Assembly (NCBI GenBank): GCA_036785325.1
Contig: JAXIVH010000001.1
Coordinates: forward strand, 19,227,149-19,291,148
Length of the DNA stretch: 64,000 nucleotides
Source: Urophycis tenuis
Taxonomy: Eukaryota > Chordata > Actinopteri > Gadiformes > Phycidae
Direction of reading: 5' to 3'
Position 1 is the first letter of the stretch; each line of letters starts with the position of its first letter. Position numbers and translations under genes: made by a program. The notes below the pieces were generated by a model that saw only the letters and a list, made by a program, of their open reading frames with translations, was not told the origin of the DNA and did not search any database. Shown here piece by piece: positions 45,228 to 56,408 of the stretch.

Positions 45228-45895
45228 ACCGTGTCTGTAGAGGTGTAAAATCAACCTTCTTAGACAAAGTGTCTGTAAAGGTGTAAAATCAACCTCCTTA
45301 GACAAAGTGTCTGTAAAGGCTTGAAATCAACCTCCTTAGACAAAGTGTCTGTAAAGGTGTAAAATCAACTACCTTAGACAAAGTATCTGTAAAGTCTTAA
45401 AATCAACCTCCTTAGACAAAGCGTCTGTAAAGTCTTAAAATCAACCTCCTTAGACAAAGCGTCTGTAAAGGCTTAAAATCAACCTCCTTAAACAAAGTGT
45501 CCTTAAAGGCGTAAAATCAACCTCCTCAGACAATGCGTCTGTAAAGGTGTAAAATCAATCTCCTTAGACAAAGTGTCTGTAAAGGTGTAAAATCAACCTC
45601 CTTAGACAAAGTGTCTGTAAAGGTGTAAAATCAACCTCCTTAGACAAAGTGTCTGTAAAGGTGTAAAATCAACCTCCTTAGACAAAGTGTCTGTAAAGGC
45701 GTAAAATCAACCTCCTCAGACAAAGTGTGTGTAAAGGTGTAAAATCAACCTCTTAGACAACGTATCTATAAAGGTGTAAAATCAATCTCCTTAGACAAAG
45801 TGTCTGTAAAGGTGTAAAATCAACCTCCTTAGACAAAGTATCTGTAAAGTTGTAAAATCAACCTCCTTAGACAAAGTGTCTGTCAAGTCTTAAAA
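45228..45895. repeat. 38-bp minisatellite, about 17-18 units
   Basis: The unit includes TTAGACAAAGTGTCTGTAAA followed by GGTGTAAAATCAACCTCC, with moderate divergence among units. ACAAAGTGTCTGT is partly self-complementary. It lies in the expanded 3' flank of trim25 copy A. Confidence 0.95.
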
Positions 45896-46319
45896 TCAAA
45901 CCTATATGGTATCAAATGATATCAAAACAGGAAAACCCTGGTTAACTCACCTTTTGAACGTAATGGTTTCTGGCGCAGGTGCTGTGCATTCTGCCCCCAG
46001 GCGCTGAATTTCTAGCTCCCAAGTTTACATTCAATTTAATGAAGATGTCGTTGGTCTCGGGTTTTCACTACATTGTTTTTTGTTGTTATGTTGTTGTTGT
46101 TATGTTGATAAATGAAAATGTTTCTCTCTTCTATTAATCGATGCTTTGAATAGTATCGGCTCATTTGTTGTATCGAGCAAAGCAATAGCACAGTTTGTGC
46201 ATATGAAGTTTTTACGAGAATGATTCAGTTTTGAGCAGCCTTTGTACAATCGATATGTTCAGTATCAGCGGTGGGAATTTCGCATTGTTAATCATTAAGT
46301 ATTCAAATCAACTGTTATG

Positions 46320-46325
46320 AATAAA
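46320..46325 (+). terminator. Candidate poly-A signal for trim25 copy A
   Basis: AATAAA in a block (about 46120-46420) that aligns by eye with the 3' flank of copy B (53810-54110). This suggests the original 3' UTR was split by the 42.9-46.0 kb insertions. A nearer poly-A site may now be used. Confidence 0.4.
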
Positions 46326-46764
46326 GCTAAAGTGAAGGTACAGTTTTGAGTTTTTTGCTTTTCTTACTTTTACAGAAATGACTATGGAATATTGCATCCA
46401 AAGGAAAAACTAAAAATATGCAACTTTATGGATAGATCCACTGGCGATTTGAGACCAAAAGAAAATGTTTAGAGACCTGCAAAAAACAATGACATGACTT
46501 TCAAATTATTTTAATTAATTAATGACTCTTTATGAAGTCATGATGTGATACTCAGAAAATGACGGCATGCACCTTTAACATTGGTATTAGCCAGTAAAAA
46601 CGAAGGAGATGAAGAAGTAGGTACTGAGTAACAGCACAGATAAAAAAGTCAGTTGAAATTGGCAGATAAAATGTAGAACATTGGGTGAACATATACTATA
46701 TACTATATATATTATACAATATACAACATATATTATTGGTCGACAAGCTCCCACCAGCAAAGTA

Positions 46765-47152
46765 GAGTTGTAGTACTCAAGACCACTTTTATGTTGTCTT
46801 GGTCTTGTCTCGGACTCGACTGTATTTGGTCTCGGACATAGGGGTCTCAAGGGGGTTTGTGCATAAACCAAGCAGCGAGCTCATGCTCATCGCAAAGCCT
46901 TATATATGACGCAGCACTCGTACTCTACGTGCCAAATATGTTACATTGTATATATTTTCCTAACGGCTGCGCCATTGTTCACGTATTGGTGTAACTTAAC
47001 ACTTGTCTGTTTTTTTTTCCGGTCTCATATTGGTCTCGGTCTTGGTCTCGACTTGGTCGATCTTGGTCTTGGTCTTGGTGTTGTCTTGGCCTCGATACCC
47101 TCTGGTCTTGGTAGTGTCTTGGTCTCGATTTAGGCAGTCTTCACTACAACTC
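46765..47152. mobile_element. Small inverted-repeat element (MITE-like)
   Basis: Ends GAGTTGTAGT (left) and ACTACAACTC (right), flanked by TA on both sides. The interior is made of repeated TTGGTCTCG/CTTGGTCTTG words. No open frame of interest. Confidence 0.7.
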
Positions 47153-47159
47153 TAAACCA

Positions 47160-48178
47160 AAGGCAGACCTACAGTCCTCATCCACAGAGCTTGTCTATGG
47201 CCAGCTGCTGCGGGTTCCAGGGGATTTTGTCCGTAGCACCACCGTTCCTTGGTCTGCGACTCTCCAGCGGGCCACACGACTGGACTATGCGAGGCTTTTC
47301 GCACCCGACCCTACTTCCCGTCACGGCCTCCCTCAGTCGCACATCCCCCGTGTGGTTCAGACGGCTGACTGCGTTTTCATTTACCACCACGCCCAGAGGA
47401 CAGCTACGCCCACAGGGGACGCTACGCCCACAGGGAACAGCTACGCCCACAAGGGACGCTACGCCCACAGGGGACGCTACGCCCACAGGGGACGGTACGC
47501 CCACAGGGGACAGCTACGCCCACAAGGGGCCGCTACGCCCACAGGGGACAGCTACACCACAGGGGGCTGCTACGCCCACAGGGGGCCGCCACGCCCACAG
47601 GGGACAGCTACGCCCACAGGGGGCCGCTACGCCCACAGGCTGCCGCTACGCCCACAAGGGACGCTACGCCCACAGGGGACGCTACGCCCACAGGGGACGC
47701 TATGCCCACAGGGGACGGTACGCCCACAGGGGACAGCTACGCCCACAGGGGGCCGCTACGCCCACAGGGGACAGCTACGCCCACAGGGGGCCGCTACGCC
47801 CACAGGGGACAGCTACGCCCACAGGGGACGCTATGCCCACAGGGGACGGTACGCCCACAGGGGATAGCTACGCCCACAGGGGGCCGCTACGCCCACAGGG
47901 GGCCGCTACGCCCACAGGGGACAGCTACGCCCACAGGGGGCCGCTACGCCCACAGGCTGCCGCTACGCCCACAGGGGACAGCTACACCCACAGGGGACAG
48001 CTACACCCACAGGGGACGGCTACGCCGTCCCCTGTCCCCCTCATTCCATGTTTTGGAGACAGGGGATAAACATTTTGTGGTGGACATGGGTGGCAAACCG
48101 GAGCGATTCTTCATTGACCGCCTCAAGCCAACTCATTTGGACGTGGCTAGGCCCATTGAATTGGCCCAGCTCCCATGA
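47160..48178 (+). mobile_element. Ty3/gypsy integrase C-terminal fragment split by a minisatellite
   Basis: The first part reads TELVYGQLLRVPGDFV and LDYARLFAPDPTSRHGLPQS in one frame. The last part reads HVLETGDKHFVVDMGGKPER and FFIDRLKPTHLD. Together these are the end of a fish gypsy pol. Between them an 18-bp repeat replaces the normal short joining segment. No protease, RT or LTR was found nearby, so this is a fragment. Confidence 0.85.
47400..48025. repeat. 18-bp GCTACGCCCACAGGGGAC minisatellite
   Basis: About 34 units with variants GGGGAC/GGGGGCCGC. All three plus-strand frames stay open (ATPTGD, YAHRGR, LRPQGT). The sequence GCCCAGAGGACAGCTACGCC at the left edge looks like the seed unit from the gypsy gene. 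Confidence 0.95.
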
Positions 48179-48734
48179 CATGGGCGACCTCCAGCTCAGC
48201 CCCCATGACGTGGGCGACCTCCAGCTCAGCCCCCACCTCCTGCTCCCCTCCCTCCCAAAACTCCCACACTCCATGCCCCACACCCGTGTCATGGCGAGAC
48301 ACCTGCCAGAGGATCGCTGGGGAATAGCTAGAATAGCTAGGGGGCACAACGCCAAACATTGTGTTACATTTGAATTAAGGAAGAAACGGGTTGTATATCT
48401 AAAAAAAAATTTAAGTGAATAAAAGTTGTATATCTAATGAATTAAAGTTTGCCAAAGTGAAAGGGGGTTAACACTTTTGCAAACAGCATATTTAATTTGA
48501 CATTTTCTTCAAAAATGTGTGGTGATGTAAAAATCATTCTACTTAGTAACTACAAGTAATTAATTACTTATTATTGCAAATTAAAATATACGGAGACAAT
48601 AGTTATCCAGTGAAATGTATTATTTAGGAGGGGTGTTGAAACTTTTGTCTCATTAGTGGCCGAGTTCCCCTAAATATCTGATCCTAGAATCACAATATCG
48701 TGTAGGCCTACCATGGATTATATAACATGCTCAC

Positions 48735-48935
48735 AGGTAGCCTCATTCAACATGGCCGAATCAGAGGCCAATTATACTAGGAAGGCACCACCGCCTACTA
48801 CTACCACCGCCCTCAATGGGGACCGCATCACCTGAGTCAGAGCTAAAGAAAAACACATTGCTCAAACTAAGTAAGCTAAGCTTTTTTGTAGTCTGCCTTA
48901 AAATTCAATTTGGTGAAAAATTGCTTTTGTTTTTT
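48735..48935 (+). pseudogene. Decayed trim25 fragment upstream of copy B
   Basis: Contains ATTCAACATGGCCGAATCAG (start of exon 1, ATG kept), then AGAGCTAAAGAAAAACACA matching the exon 1 segment after the RING, then TAGTCTGCCTTAAAATTCAA matching the start of exon 2. The RING and B-box coding parts are deleted and the frame is lost. It lies about 170-360 bp upstream of the copy B ATG. Confidence 0.8.
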
Positions 48936-49062
48936 GTTTTTTATTTAAACGGCAAAATACGTTACGTTTGCCCGCTCTAATCTACATTGAGAAGGAATTA
49001 TTGTCCTTCCTGGTTACGTTCTCTTGACGAGTACGTGACGTGTTGACTTCGTCACCGTCCTA

Positions 49063-49079
49063 AGTTTCGTTTCTCTTTC
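49063..49079 (+). promoter_or_regulatory. ISRE-like motif just upstream of trim25 copy B
   Basis: AGTTTCGTTTCTCTTTC reads GAAAGAGAAACGAAACT on the other strand, an ISRE/IRF-type GAAANNGAAA core. It is conserved with copy A and 20 bp before the ATG. The alternative reading as a 3' splice site applies here too. Confidence 0.5.
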
Positions 49080-49099
49080 GACAGACCACTGCATTCAAC

Positions 49100-52000
49100 A
49101 TGGCTGAATCAGAAGCAAGCAAAATGCAACGCCTAAAAGATTTGGAGGACGAGCTCACCTGTAGCATTTGTCTCTGCCCATTCCAATGCCCGGTGACGAT
49201 TCCATGCGGACACAACTTCTGTCAAGACTGTCTCACCGCCACCTGGACAGAGAGTTACAACTGCCCTCAGTGTCGGGCCCAATTCCCCACAAAACCAGAG
49301 CTGAAGAAAAACACAGTGCTCAGCGCCGTCGTGGAAACCTTTACAACGCAGTCCAGCAAGACAAATGAAAAGACGGAGGAAGTCGCGAAAACGTCTATCG
49401 TGCTGTGCGATACGTGTATGGCAGCGGAGGCGGTCAAGACGTGTCTCACCTGCATGGCATCCTTCTGTCTCGAGCATGTTCGACCCCACCACGAGAACCC
49501 AAATTACCGCGCGCACGAGCTGAGAGAGCCGCTCGCTGACATGAGCGAGCGCATCTGCGGCGACCACCACAAGCTGATGGAGTTCTTCTGTGTCCAACAC
49601 AGCCGTAGTATATGTAGTGTCTGCCTGCAGCAGGTTCACAAAGGATGCTCCTTCTCGACTCCTGACGAACAAAAGGCATTGAAAGAGGTACGTTTCTTCT
49701 TCAATCATTTTGTCTTTTTGTTAGTGTGTACAAGTGTTTCTAAATTACCCCCCCCCCCCCTTCTGCAGTCTGACTGCAAAGTCAAGTTCGTGTTGCTGGA
49801 TTCGAAGATTGAAAAGACTCGGACGGCCATCTCCCAGATAACAGTGGCACATAACAGGTTAAAGGTAATTATATGTTATATCATGTTATAAAACTGTACT
49901 GTGTGTATTGGCGTGTGTCATCAACTTTAAGTGTACCTGAATGAAAAACCGAATACATGAAGACGAGAAAGGGCAATAAACAATCCCTGCTGTTATTTCC
50001 TTTTACCATTTGCTTCCTATAATGTTCCTTCCTCTCATAGGCAATGGGTAACATGTAAAAATATGTCACACCGGTTACACAACATTGCACAATATCAACG
50101 TGTTAAGGACTTAGCTTATTTAAAACTACCAAACATGGTGAACATTACGACAAGTCCATTTCTGAATTGCATGACAATGCCATACCATTCAATGATAATA
50201 ATAATGTATAATTGTTCCCCAGCCCTGTCTAACATTGTCATGCATGCTATGGGCTACTGCTAGGACTCTGTGACCAGCAGGAAGAAGATGCTGGGGGCAG
50301 AGTACCAGCAGATCCGGGAGATGCTGGACCGCGATGAGCGTGAAGCTATGAACACAGTGGACCGCCAGCTGCAGAGTGGAGAGACCAAGTACAATAACGC
50401 CACCAAGAGGTTCCGCCAGAATATCCAGCACATGGACAGTGCCCAACGCACCATCAATGATCTTCTCAAGAAGTCAGACACCCTGGACTTTCTTCAGGTG
50501 AGATGACAAGAATTCCTCTATTAGTTAGAATATGTATATGTATGTCTTCTTTGGTCAATGTTTTTCTTCTTAGCAGCAGTACTCTGAACCTTAACCTCCA
50601 CCGCCCCCCCACCCTGAACTTTACTCTGCTCCCATTAACTCAACTTAACCACCTCTGACCCACTACCTGAACCTAATCTTTTCAAACTTACAATTAATCA
50701 TTCTTCATCATCCATCTAAACCTCACAATTAAAAGGGATTTATGGGTGGATTTTAATGGTTTGGTTCTACATCATGTTATTTGTCTTGGCACCTTATAAT
50801 TGCTCTTTGTAACATGGCACTTAGCCAGAGATGTTGTATACTAGCTACTACTAATCGTTAACTACTAATGGTTAACCTAGCAATTGAAATGCTTGAAACT
50901 TGTTCTGGTGACCTTCTTACTGTATTAGCAGCAATTAAATGTTTCACCTTCTTCTGACAAATGTACTTATTGTAAGTCTCTTTAGATAAAAGCGTCTGCT
51001 AAATGTAAATGTAGAGCACTGGAACTTTTTGCAAGCTATTGTCTTGTGATCATCAAACTCATCCATGACTTGATAAGATTCTCTCCCTGGCCGACTGAGA
51101 AGGTGTGTGTGTGTGTGTGGGGGGCCAATATGCTCCTTTTAGTTAGTCGTCTCAGTGACTTTTAGAAGCTGTGTCCATGGTAATACAAGATGTCATCTCT
51201 CTGTTGTTTTGGGATAGGCTTCAGTAGACCTGCCTGCTGTTATCAGTTTTGAGTGCAACCTTCCTCGGGTGACTCTGGACTCAAAGGACGTGATTGGCGC
51301 GCAGACGTTCGTTGTCGACTTCAAGGAGTTTCTTTGTGACCTGTTGAAACAGCCATATGAGACCAGACCAGCGATGCTTAAACCAGGTGGGCATTTCATA
51401 TCTTCTTGACAGCAGTGCAGTCCAGAAGATACTTGGCTGTAGGCACAACCAACGTTTTCAGGGGTCTTTCAGTGTCTGACACGTCGTGGATGAAGATGCC
51501 AGGTGGTAATGTTGGATTTTGCACCATTACAAGCCGAGGCTGGCATGTGTTTACCTTGTTACTAAAGCTGTCGTTGGTTATCGCTGTCAAACCTGCACTA
51601 TGCAAATATATTAGATCCATAGAGAACAACATTTGATGCAAAGTCTGCCGCAGAGGGTGTTAAGAGTCATGGAGAGAAAATGACATTCACTTTTTAATAT
51701 CGAAGTGGTGGGTAGGTTTTATTATTATATATTATATATCTTTATTCTCAATTCTTACATTCGGTAGAAAATAACTACGTAGTGAAAAGTTGTATAAATT
51801 AACAGGCTTGTAGAACTTGTAAAAATTAGTAAAGGATGCAAAGGATGGGCCAGAATTGCCCATAGGTGGCGCTATAATCAGCTCTTGAATGTAAAATGCA
51901 CCATTCATCATTCATCAGGATTATTAACTTTCATGCAGTAACCCCTTGTGGTCAGACCATTCTAAAAAAACAGAGGATGCATTTGTTTGAAGTTTAAAAA

Positions 52001-53670
52001 GTTTCTAATTTTACTTTAGAAACATGGCTGGTGATTATTCAACCTTCAACCTTTTTATGGCATAGAAAGCCCACAATTTACTTCCAAGTGTGGACGACTG
52101 CTCCTACTCAAAATATATTTGAGAGACATGAGAGATAGGATTTTGAGATGTTTACCTCTGGTTAACCTGCTTTTATGGCATGCCAATGCTATTTTACCAT
52201 ACTTGCCAAGGTCATCATTTTGTGTAAATAATGGAAGACTCCTTGTCATGCTCACCATTCCATGCAAGACCCTGTTCTTGTTGCATGCAACTATATTTAT
52301 TATTGTTATTGTTTTTATAATATTCCCCCCCTGTTTTAGAAGAACCATCCCAAAATACACATTGTACAAGATTCCACCATTCCACCACAGGATTTCCATG
52401 TATCTGCTCCACAATCCACTAAAATCCAGAAATTCAAATCAATTGCAAATCCAGGCTGTGAAAGCCTAGAGAATAACACTACCGGCATTTGACTTTCAGG
52501 AGACCTACCAAAGGCACCGGCCCCTCCCCAGTCTTCTAGTCCTGGGCCGTCCAAGGGCGCAGGGTCCAAGGACGCAGGGTCCAAGGGCGCAGGGTCCAAG
52601 GATGCAGGGTCCAAGGGCGCAGGGTTCCCGGGCCCAAAGGGTAAGCCTCAAAGCAAGTTGTTTGTCTGTTAAATTCCACCAGAGAGTAAAATTGTACTAT
52701 AATGTTGCATCACGTAGAACAAACCAAGAAGCCCACCAAGGGCCCAAAAGCAAAGGGTGAAAAGAAGATGAAGGCAGCGAGTTCCACAGAGAACCTTCTG
52801 ACGGTAAATAAGAAAGATCAATCCAGGGGCGGCAAACCTGAACAGAAATCAACCGAGAATCCAGGTAACCTATAACCGTTTGACTATTTTCATTTTAGTG
52901 TGTTTAGTGCACACCACTGAAGACATGAACATGGCCACCCAATTATGTACATAGGCATTATTCAATGTTCATTGTTTTTCTTTCAGCAAACTTTAGCATT
53001 CCACCGAGCATTACCTCCACTGTCAGCAGACACGAGCTTCTCAAATGTATGTGTACACTTTTATCAGTTGCTCTGACCTCATACACCGCTAGACGAATCT
53101 CAGGGTCTCATATTAATGAACCGTTTCCGCTGAGCAGACGCCACAGTGCTCACCTTGGATCCGAAGACGGCCCACAGGCGTGTGAAGCTGAGCGAGGACC
53201 TGACTGGGGCCTCTGTTGCGGAAGAGCCAGCCAACTACCCCGACGGCCCGGCACGGTTCTCTGTCTGCTCCCAGGTGTTGACCTCCAAGGGTTTCTCTAG
53301 AGGGCGGCACTACTGGGAAGTCAAGATGACCAACAACAACTTTGTGGGCATAGGGCTGGCTTGCAAAGGCATGGATCGCAAGGGCCCCAGCAGCCGCTTG
53401 GGTCGCAACGCCCAGTCCTGGTGCGTGGAGTGGGTCACTCTGAAGCTGTCCGCCTGGCACGACAACAGTGAGACGGTGCTGAAAAATCTCAACGTCAAGC
53501 GCATCGGCGTGCTGGTGGACTGTGACGAGGGAACGGCCACGTTTTATGGTATTTCTGATGGGGCGACTCCCTTTCACACGTTTGTGTCTTCTTTCGCCCA
53601 AGCCGTGTACCCAGCCTTCTGGATCTTCTCCAACACCTCTTCCATCGCCTTATGCAAGTTGTCGAGCTGA
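49100..53670 (+). CDS. trim25: TRIM25-like E3 ubiquitin ligase, copy B
   Basis: Eight exons: 49100-49687, 49769-49864, 50264-50497, 51218-51386, 52500-52640, 52718-52864, 52987-53046, 53138-53670. All join in phase to 655 residues. RING (Cys21 onward), two B-boxes, coiled coil and PRY-SPRY are as in copy A. It differs by a 12-nt deletion in exon 1 (residues DEDDFQ region of A), a shorter exon 5 (141 against 234 nt) built of SKGAG/SKDAG repeats, and scattered SPRY changes. Exon 1, exon 3 and the last intron are nearly identical to A while other introns differ. Compact introns and an intact frame suggest it is functional. Expected role: RIG-I-type antiviral ubiquitin signalling. Confidence 0.93.
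50962..51015 (+). repeat. Fish LINE/SINE 3' tail fragment
   Basis: CTTATTGTAAGTCTCTTTAG and AAAAGCGTCTGCTAAATG form the widespread fish 3' tail, here without a recognisable head. It lies in trim25 B intron 3. Confidence 0.65.
52553..52627 (+). repeat. 15-bp coding minisatellite in trim25 B exon 5
   Basis: About five TCCAAGGGCGCAGGG units encode SKGAG or SKDAG in frame, making a Lys/Gly/Ser linker between coiled coil and SPRY. Copy A has no such repeat. Confidence 0.9.
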
Positions 53671-54039
53671 GGGGTTAAGAGGGTGTCTTCTTGACGTGAA
53701 AGTGTCACGGGTCTTGGGTCTTCTGTACATGAGCTTGTTTGTGTTTGTTCTTTTGGAAATGTAGCCGGTGTTTGACGTTGATTGTTTAAAAATGTTTATC
53801 GCCTCAAGTTCAAACAACGCTTTGATTAGCATCGGCGCAGTCGTTGCATGAAGCAAAGCCACGACACGGTTTATGTATATGAAAATATTTATGAGAATGT
53901 TTTCAATTTCAATGGATCTCTCGTACATTCTGTTCAATAGTTTTGGTCAATATTGTCAACGGCAATAACAAGTGGTGGGAACTCCAAATCTTTCTTCTCA
54001 GATTCTTCAGATTCTTGTGTGTTCAAATAAATTGTTACC

Positions 54040-54045
54040 AATAAA
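54040..54045 (+). terminator. Candidate poly-A signal for trim25 copy B
   Basis: AATAAA about 370 bp after the stop, with a second AAATAAA about 15 bp upstream. Confidence 0.5.
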
Positions 54046-54069
54046 GAACAATTAAGTTACAACTTTGAA

Positions 54070-56060
54070 TTCTATTTCTACTTTTTCAGAAAATAAGGAA
54101 TATTGCTGCCAAAGGTAAAACATTTTTTTTAACTCAGCCGTGGACAGAATGCCATGCAGTAAAGTGTATTTCTTTTTTTTTTAACAAAAAAAAAGTTGAA
54201 TCTTCATTTTGAAGGAAGCATGGGGCTGTCACAAATATAAGTTTAAACTAAAAGCTTCTAATTTGGTATTCAAGATTGAACATGATTGACTTTCTCAAAA
54301 CAATTCCAAAAACATTCCAAAACTAAACATCACATTCCTCTTCCCAAAACACTCTCAAAATGTTGATTTCAATAAGTTTCAGTACAACATGAAAACAAAA
54401 GAGTCTGCATCTGACAATGTAAACATGTAGATTATGGTCGAGGGGCAAAGGAGCAACAGTGTACAAAATTACAATAGAACAAAGAAGGGATAAGTAAGGA
54501 ATAAAAGCACCTAACAAAGTACCTGCATATTCCACAAGCATTGCATGGCTAATCCTAATTTGCCTTTTTAGAGAAATGGCAATCACAAACATCAATGTGG
54601 CAGGTGAAAAGTGTGCACAATGTCAGTTCATTCACTGTAACAAAACATTTGTCAGAGTTATGGCTATCAGTGTTTTGGTATTATAGTATCACCATTGGAC
54701 TACCTGCATTGTTTTTTTAAATGGCCAAATAGTCACAGAAAAAAAGACATGCCCAAATGTGAGCATTAGATTGTACAAAGGCACAACCAATAGTCACATG
54801 AGGACCACCCTAAAGTCATGTGACCTGAGCCTTAGAGAAACACACATTTAAGTAGAACTGCAAAGGTAAGATTTGAATTTGTGTGTGAAGAGGGCTCAAA
54901 ATGGGCCTGGCTGTCAGTGTCAAGATCTTAGTGTCTTCAAGATCTAAGAAAACCACCCTGTGTTTATTATTGCAAGCAGTTCAAATTGTATATTTCACAG
55001 ATCTTTAAATAAGGGAAGTGACAGCCATTCAATGCAATATCTAAACCATTGGTAGGGTCATGTTAAACTGCGTTTTATATTCTATAGTAAATGAGTAAAC
55101 AAACTACTTGCAGTATACAGTGTACGGTTTTCAATACTGTCAGCAGTGCTAAAAGTGTTATGTGCCATAACAGTGTAAAACAATTCAAAGGAATAAAGAA
55201 TGTGTCAAGAAGCAAGAAGCCTTTCATAATTTCAAAGACTATCACAATAACAACTTCAAACTTTGACCTAATCCAGCCATGTATTCTCTAGATATTAAAG
55301 AACAGATGTTGATACACAACCGCCAGCCTTGCCAGTTTACTACAGTGTATCAGAGAAGTAAACAAGGCCTGCTGAAGCATCCAGTGAATGACTTGCTTAG
55401 ATATACATCTCCCAATGCAGTGCTTGGAGCAACGTCTTCTGTAGTCTTCTAGAGAACAGCGGCCTTTAGGACTGCATTTAAATCAATACATTAGCCGCAG
55501 AAGTCTCCTCTTCTGAGGCCACACACTCACAGACATTGTGGCTCAGCTGTTTTTTTAAGCAATCCTTAAGCATCACTTATTAAGTTTTTCTTTTGGAAGG
55601 TCAGACTCAGAACCAACATTTCCCATGAGACATTAATCAGCTGTGAGGCTGCCTAGGGGTCTTAAAAAGTCTTAAATTACCATTTTAAGAGTAATCTACC
55701 ATGACAGTTAATTTGGCACTCAGGGATTAGTGCAAAAAGCAATTGTTCTTCCAAAAGGTTCCGTTTCACAGGATTGGCCGACATGCGACATGACAGTTGC
55801 CTAAGGTCTGAGTTACCCTAACCCTAACCACCATCAGTGTGAATACCACCACGACAAGAACACCTCATATCATGGACACACCAGCCAAAGAACACAGTAA
55901 ACCCAAACAGTGGGGAAACCGCACGCGTCCGTGCAAGATGAAAACGAGACGAAAGTAATTCCGGAGGTGGTGGTAGGCCTCCCCAGCGCGGCCTTAATGA
56001 CAGATCTCAAAACGACAAAACAAAAACCACAACCCAAAGAGACCCCCCCCCCCTCCCACC
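54070..56060. other. Gene-free stretch between trim25 B and dgke
   Basis: AT-rich, no exon-like open frame, no recognised transposon and only short homopolymers. It probably holds the distal 3' flanks of both convergent genes. Confidence 0.6.
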
Positions 56061-56083
56061 AAAAGAAAAAGCCAAGTGCTCGA

Positions 56084-56146
56084 TATCATAGTGCTCGATA
56101 TCATAGTGCTCGATATCATAGTGCTCGATATCATAGTGCTCGACAT
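56084..56146. repeat. 15-bp GTGCTCGATATCATA tandem repeat
   Basis: Four perfect units plus a partial one, just downstream of dgke. Confidence 0.92.
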
Positions 56147-56209
56147 CGGCTGACTGACCGCGAAGTGAGTGAGGGTGGGACGGCGGGCGGGTGGGTGTAG
56201 AGTCATGGA

Positions 56210-56408
56210 CAGGGAGTCATGGGGGAGTCGGGGGGAGTCGTGGGGGGGGCGGGGTCAGAGCCGGGGGGAGTCATGGGGGGGTCAGAGCCAGGGGGGGGGA
56301 GTTATGGGGGAGGAGTCATGGGGGGGGGGGGGGGGGGGGGGGGTCAGAGCCATGGGGGAGGAGTCATGGGGGAGGTCAGAGCCATGGGGGAGGAGTCATG
56401 GGTGCGGG
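56210..56408. repeat. G-rich GAGTCATGGGGG minisatellite abutting the dgke stop
   Basis: Imperfect GTCATGGGGGAG and GTCAGAGCCATGGG units with a 22-G run at 56321-56342. On the dgke strand this is a C-rich 3' UTR start. Confidence 0.9.

Noticed and set aside
55816..55832. CCCTAACCCTAACC telomere-like motif
   Set aside because: Only about two units, with no array and no subtelomeric context; chance or a trivial remnant.
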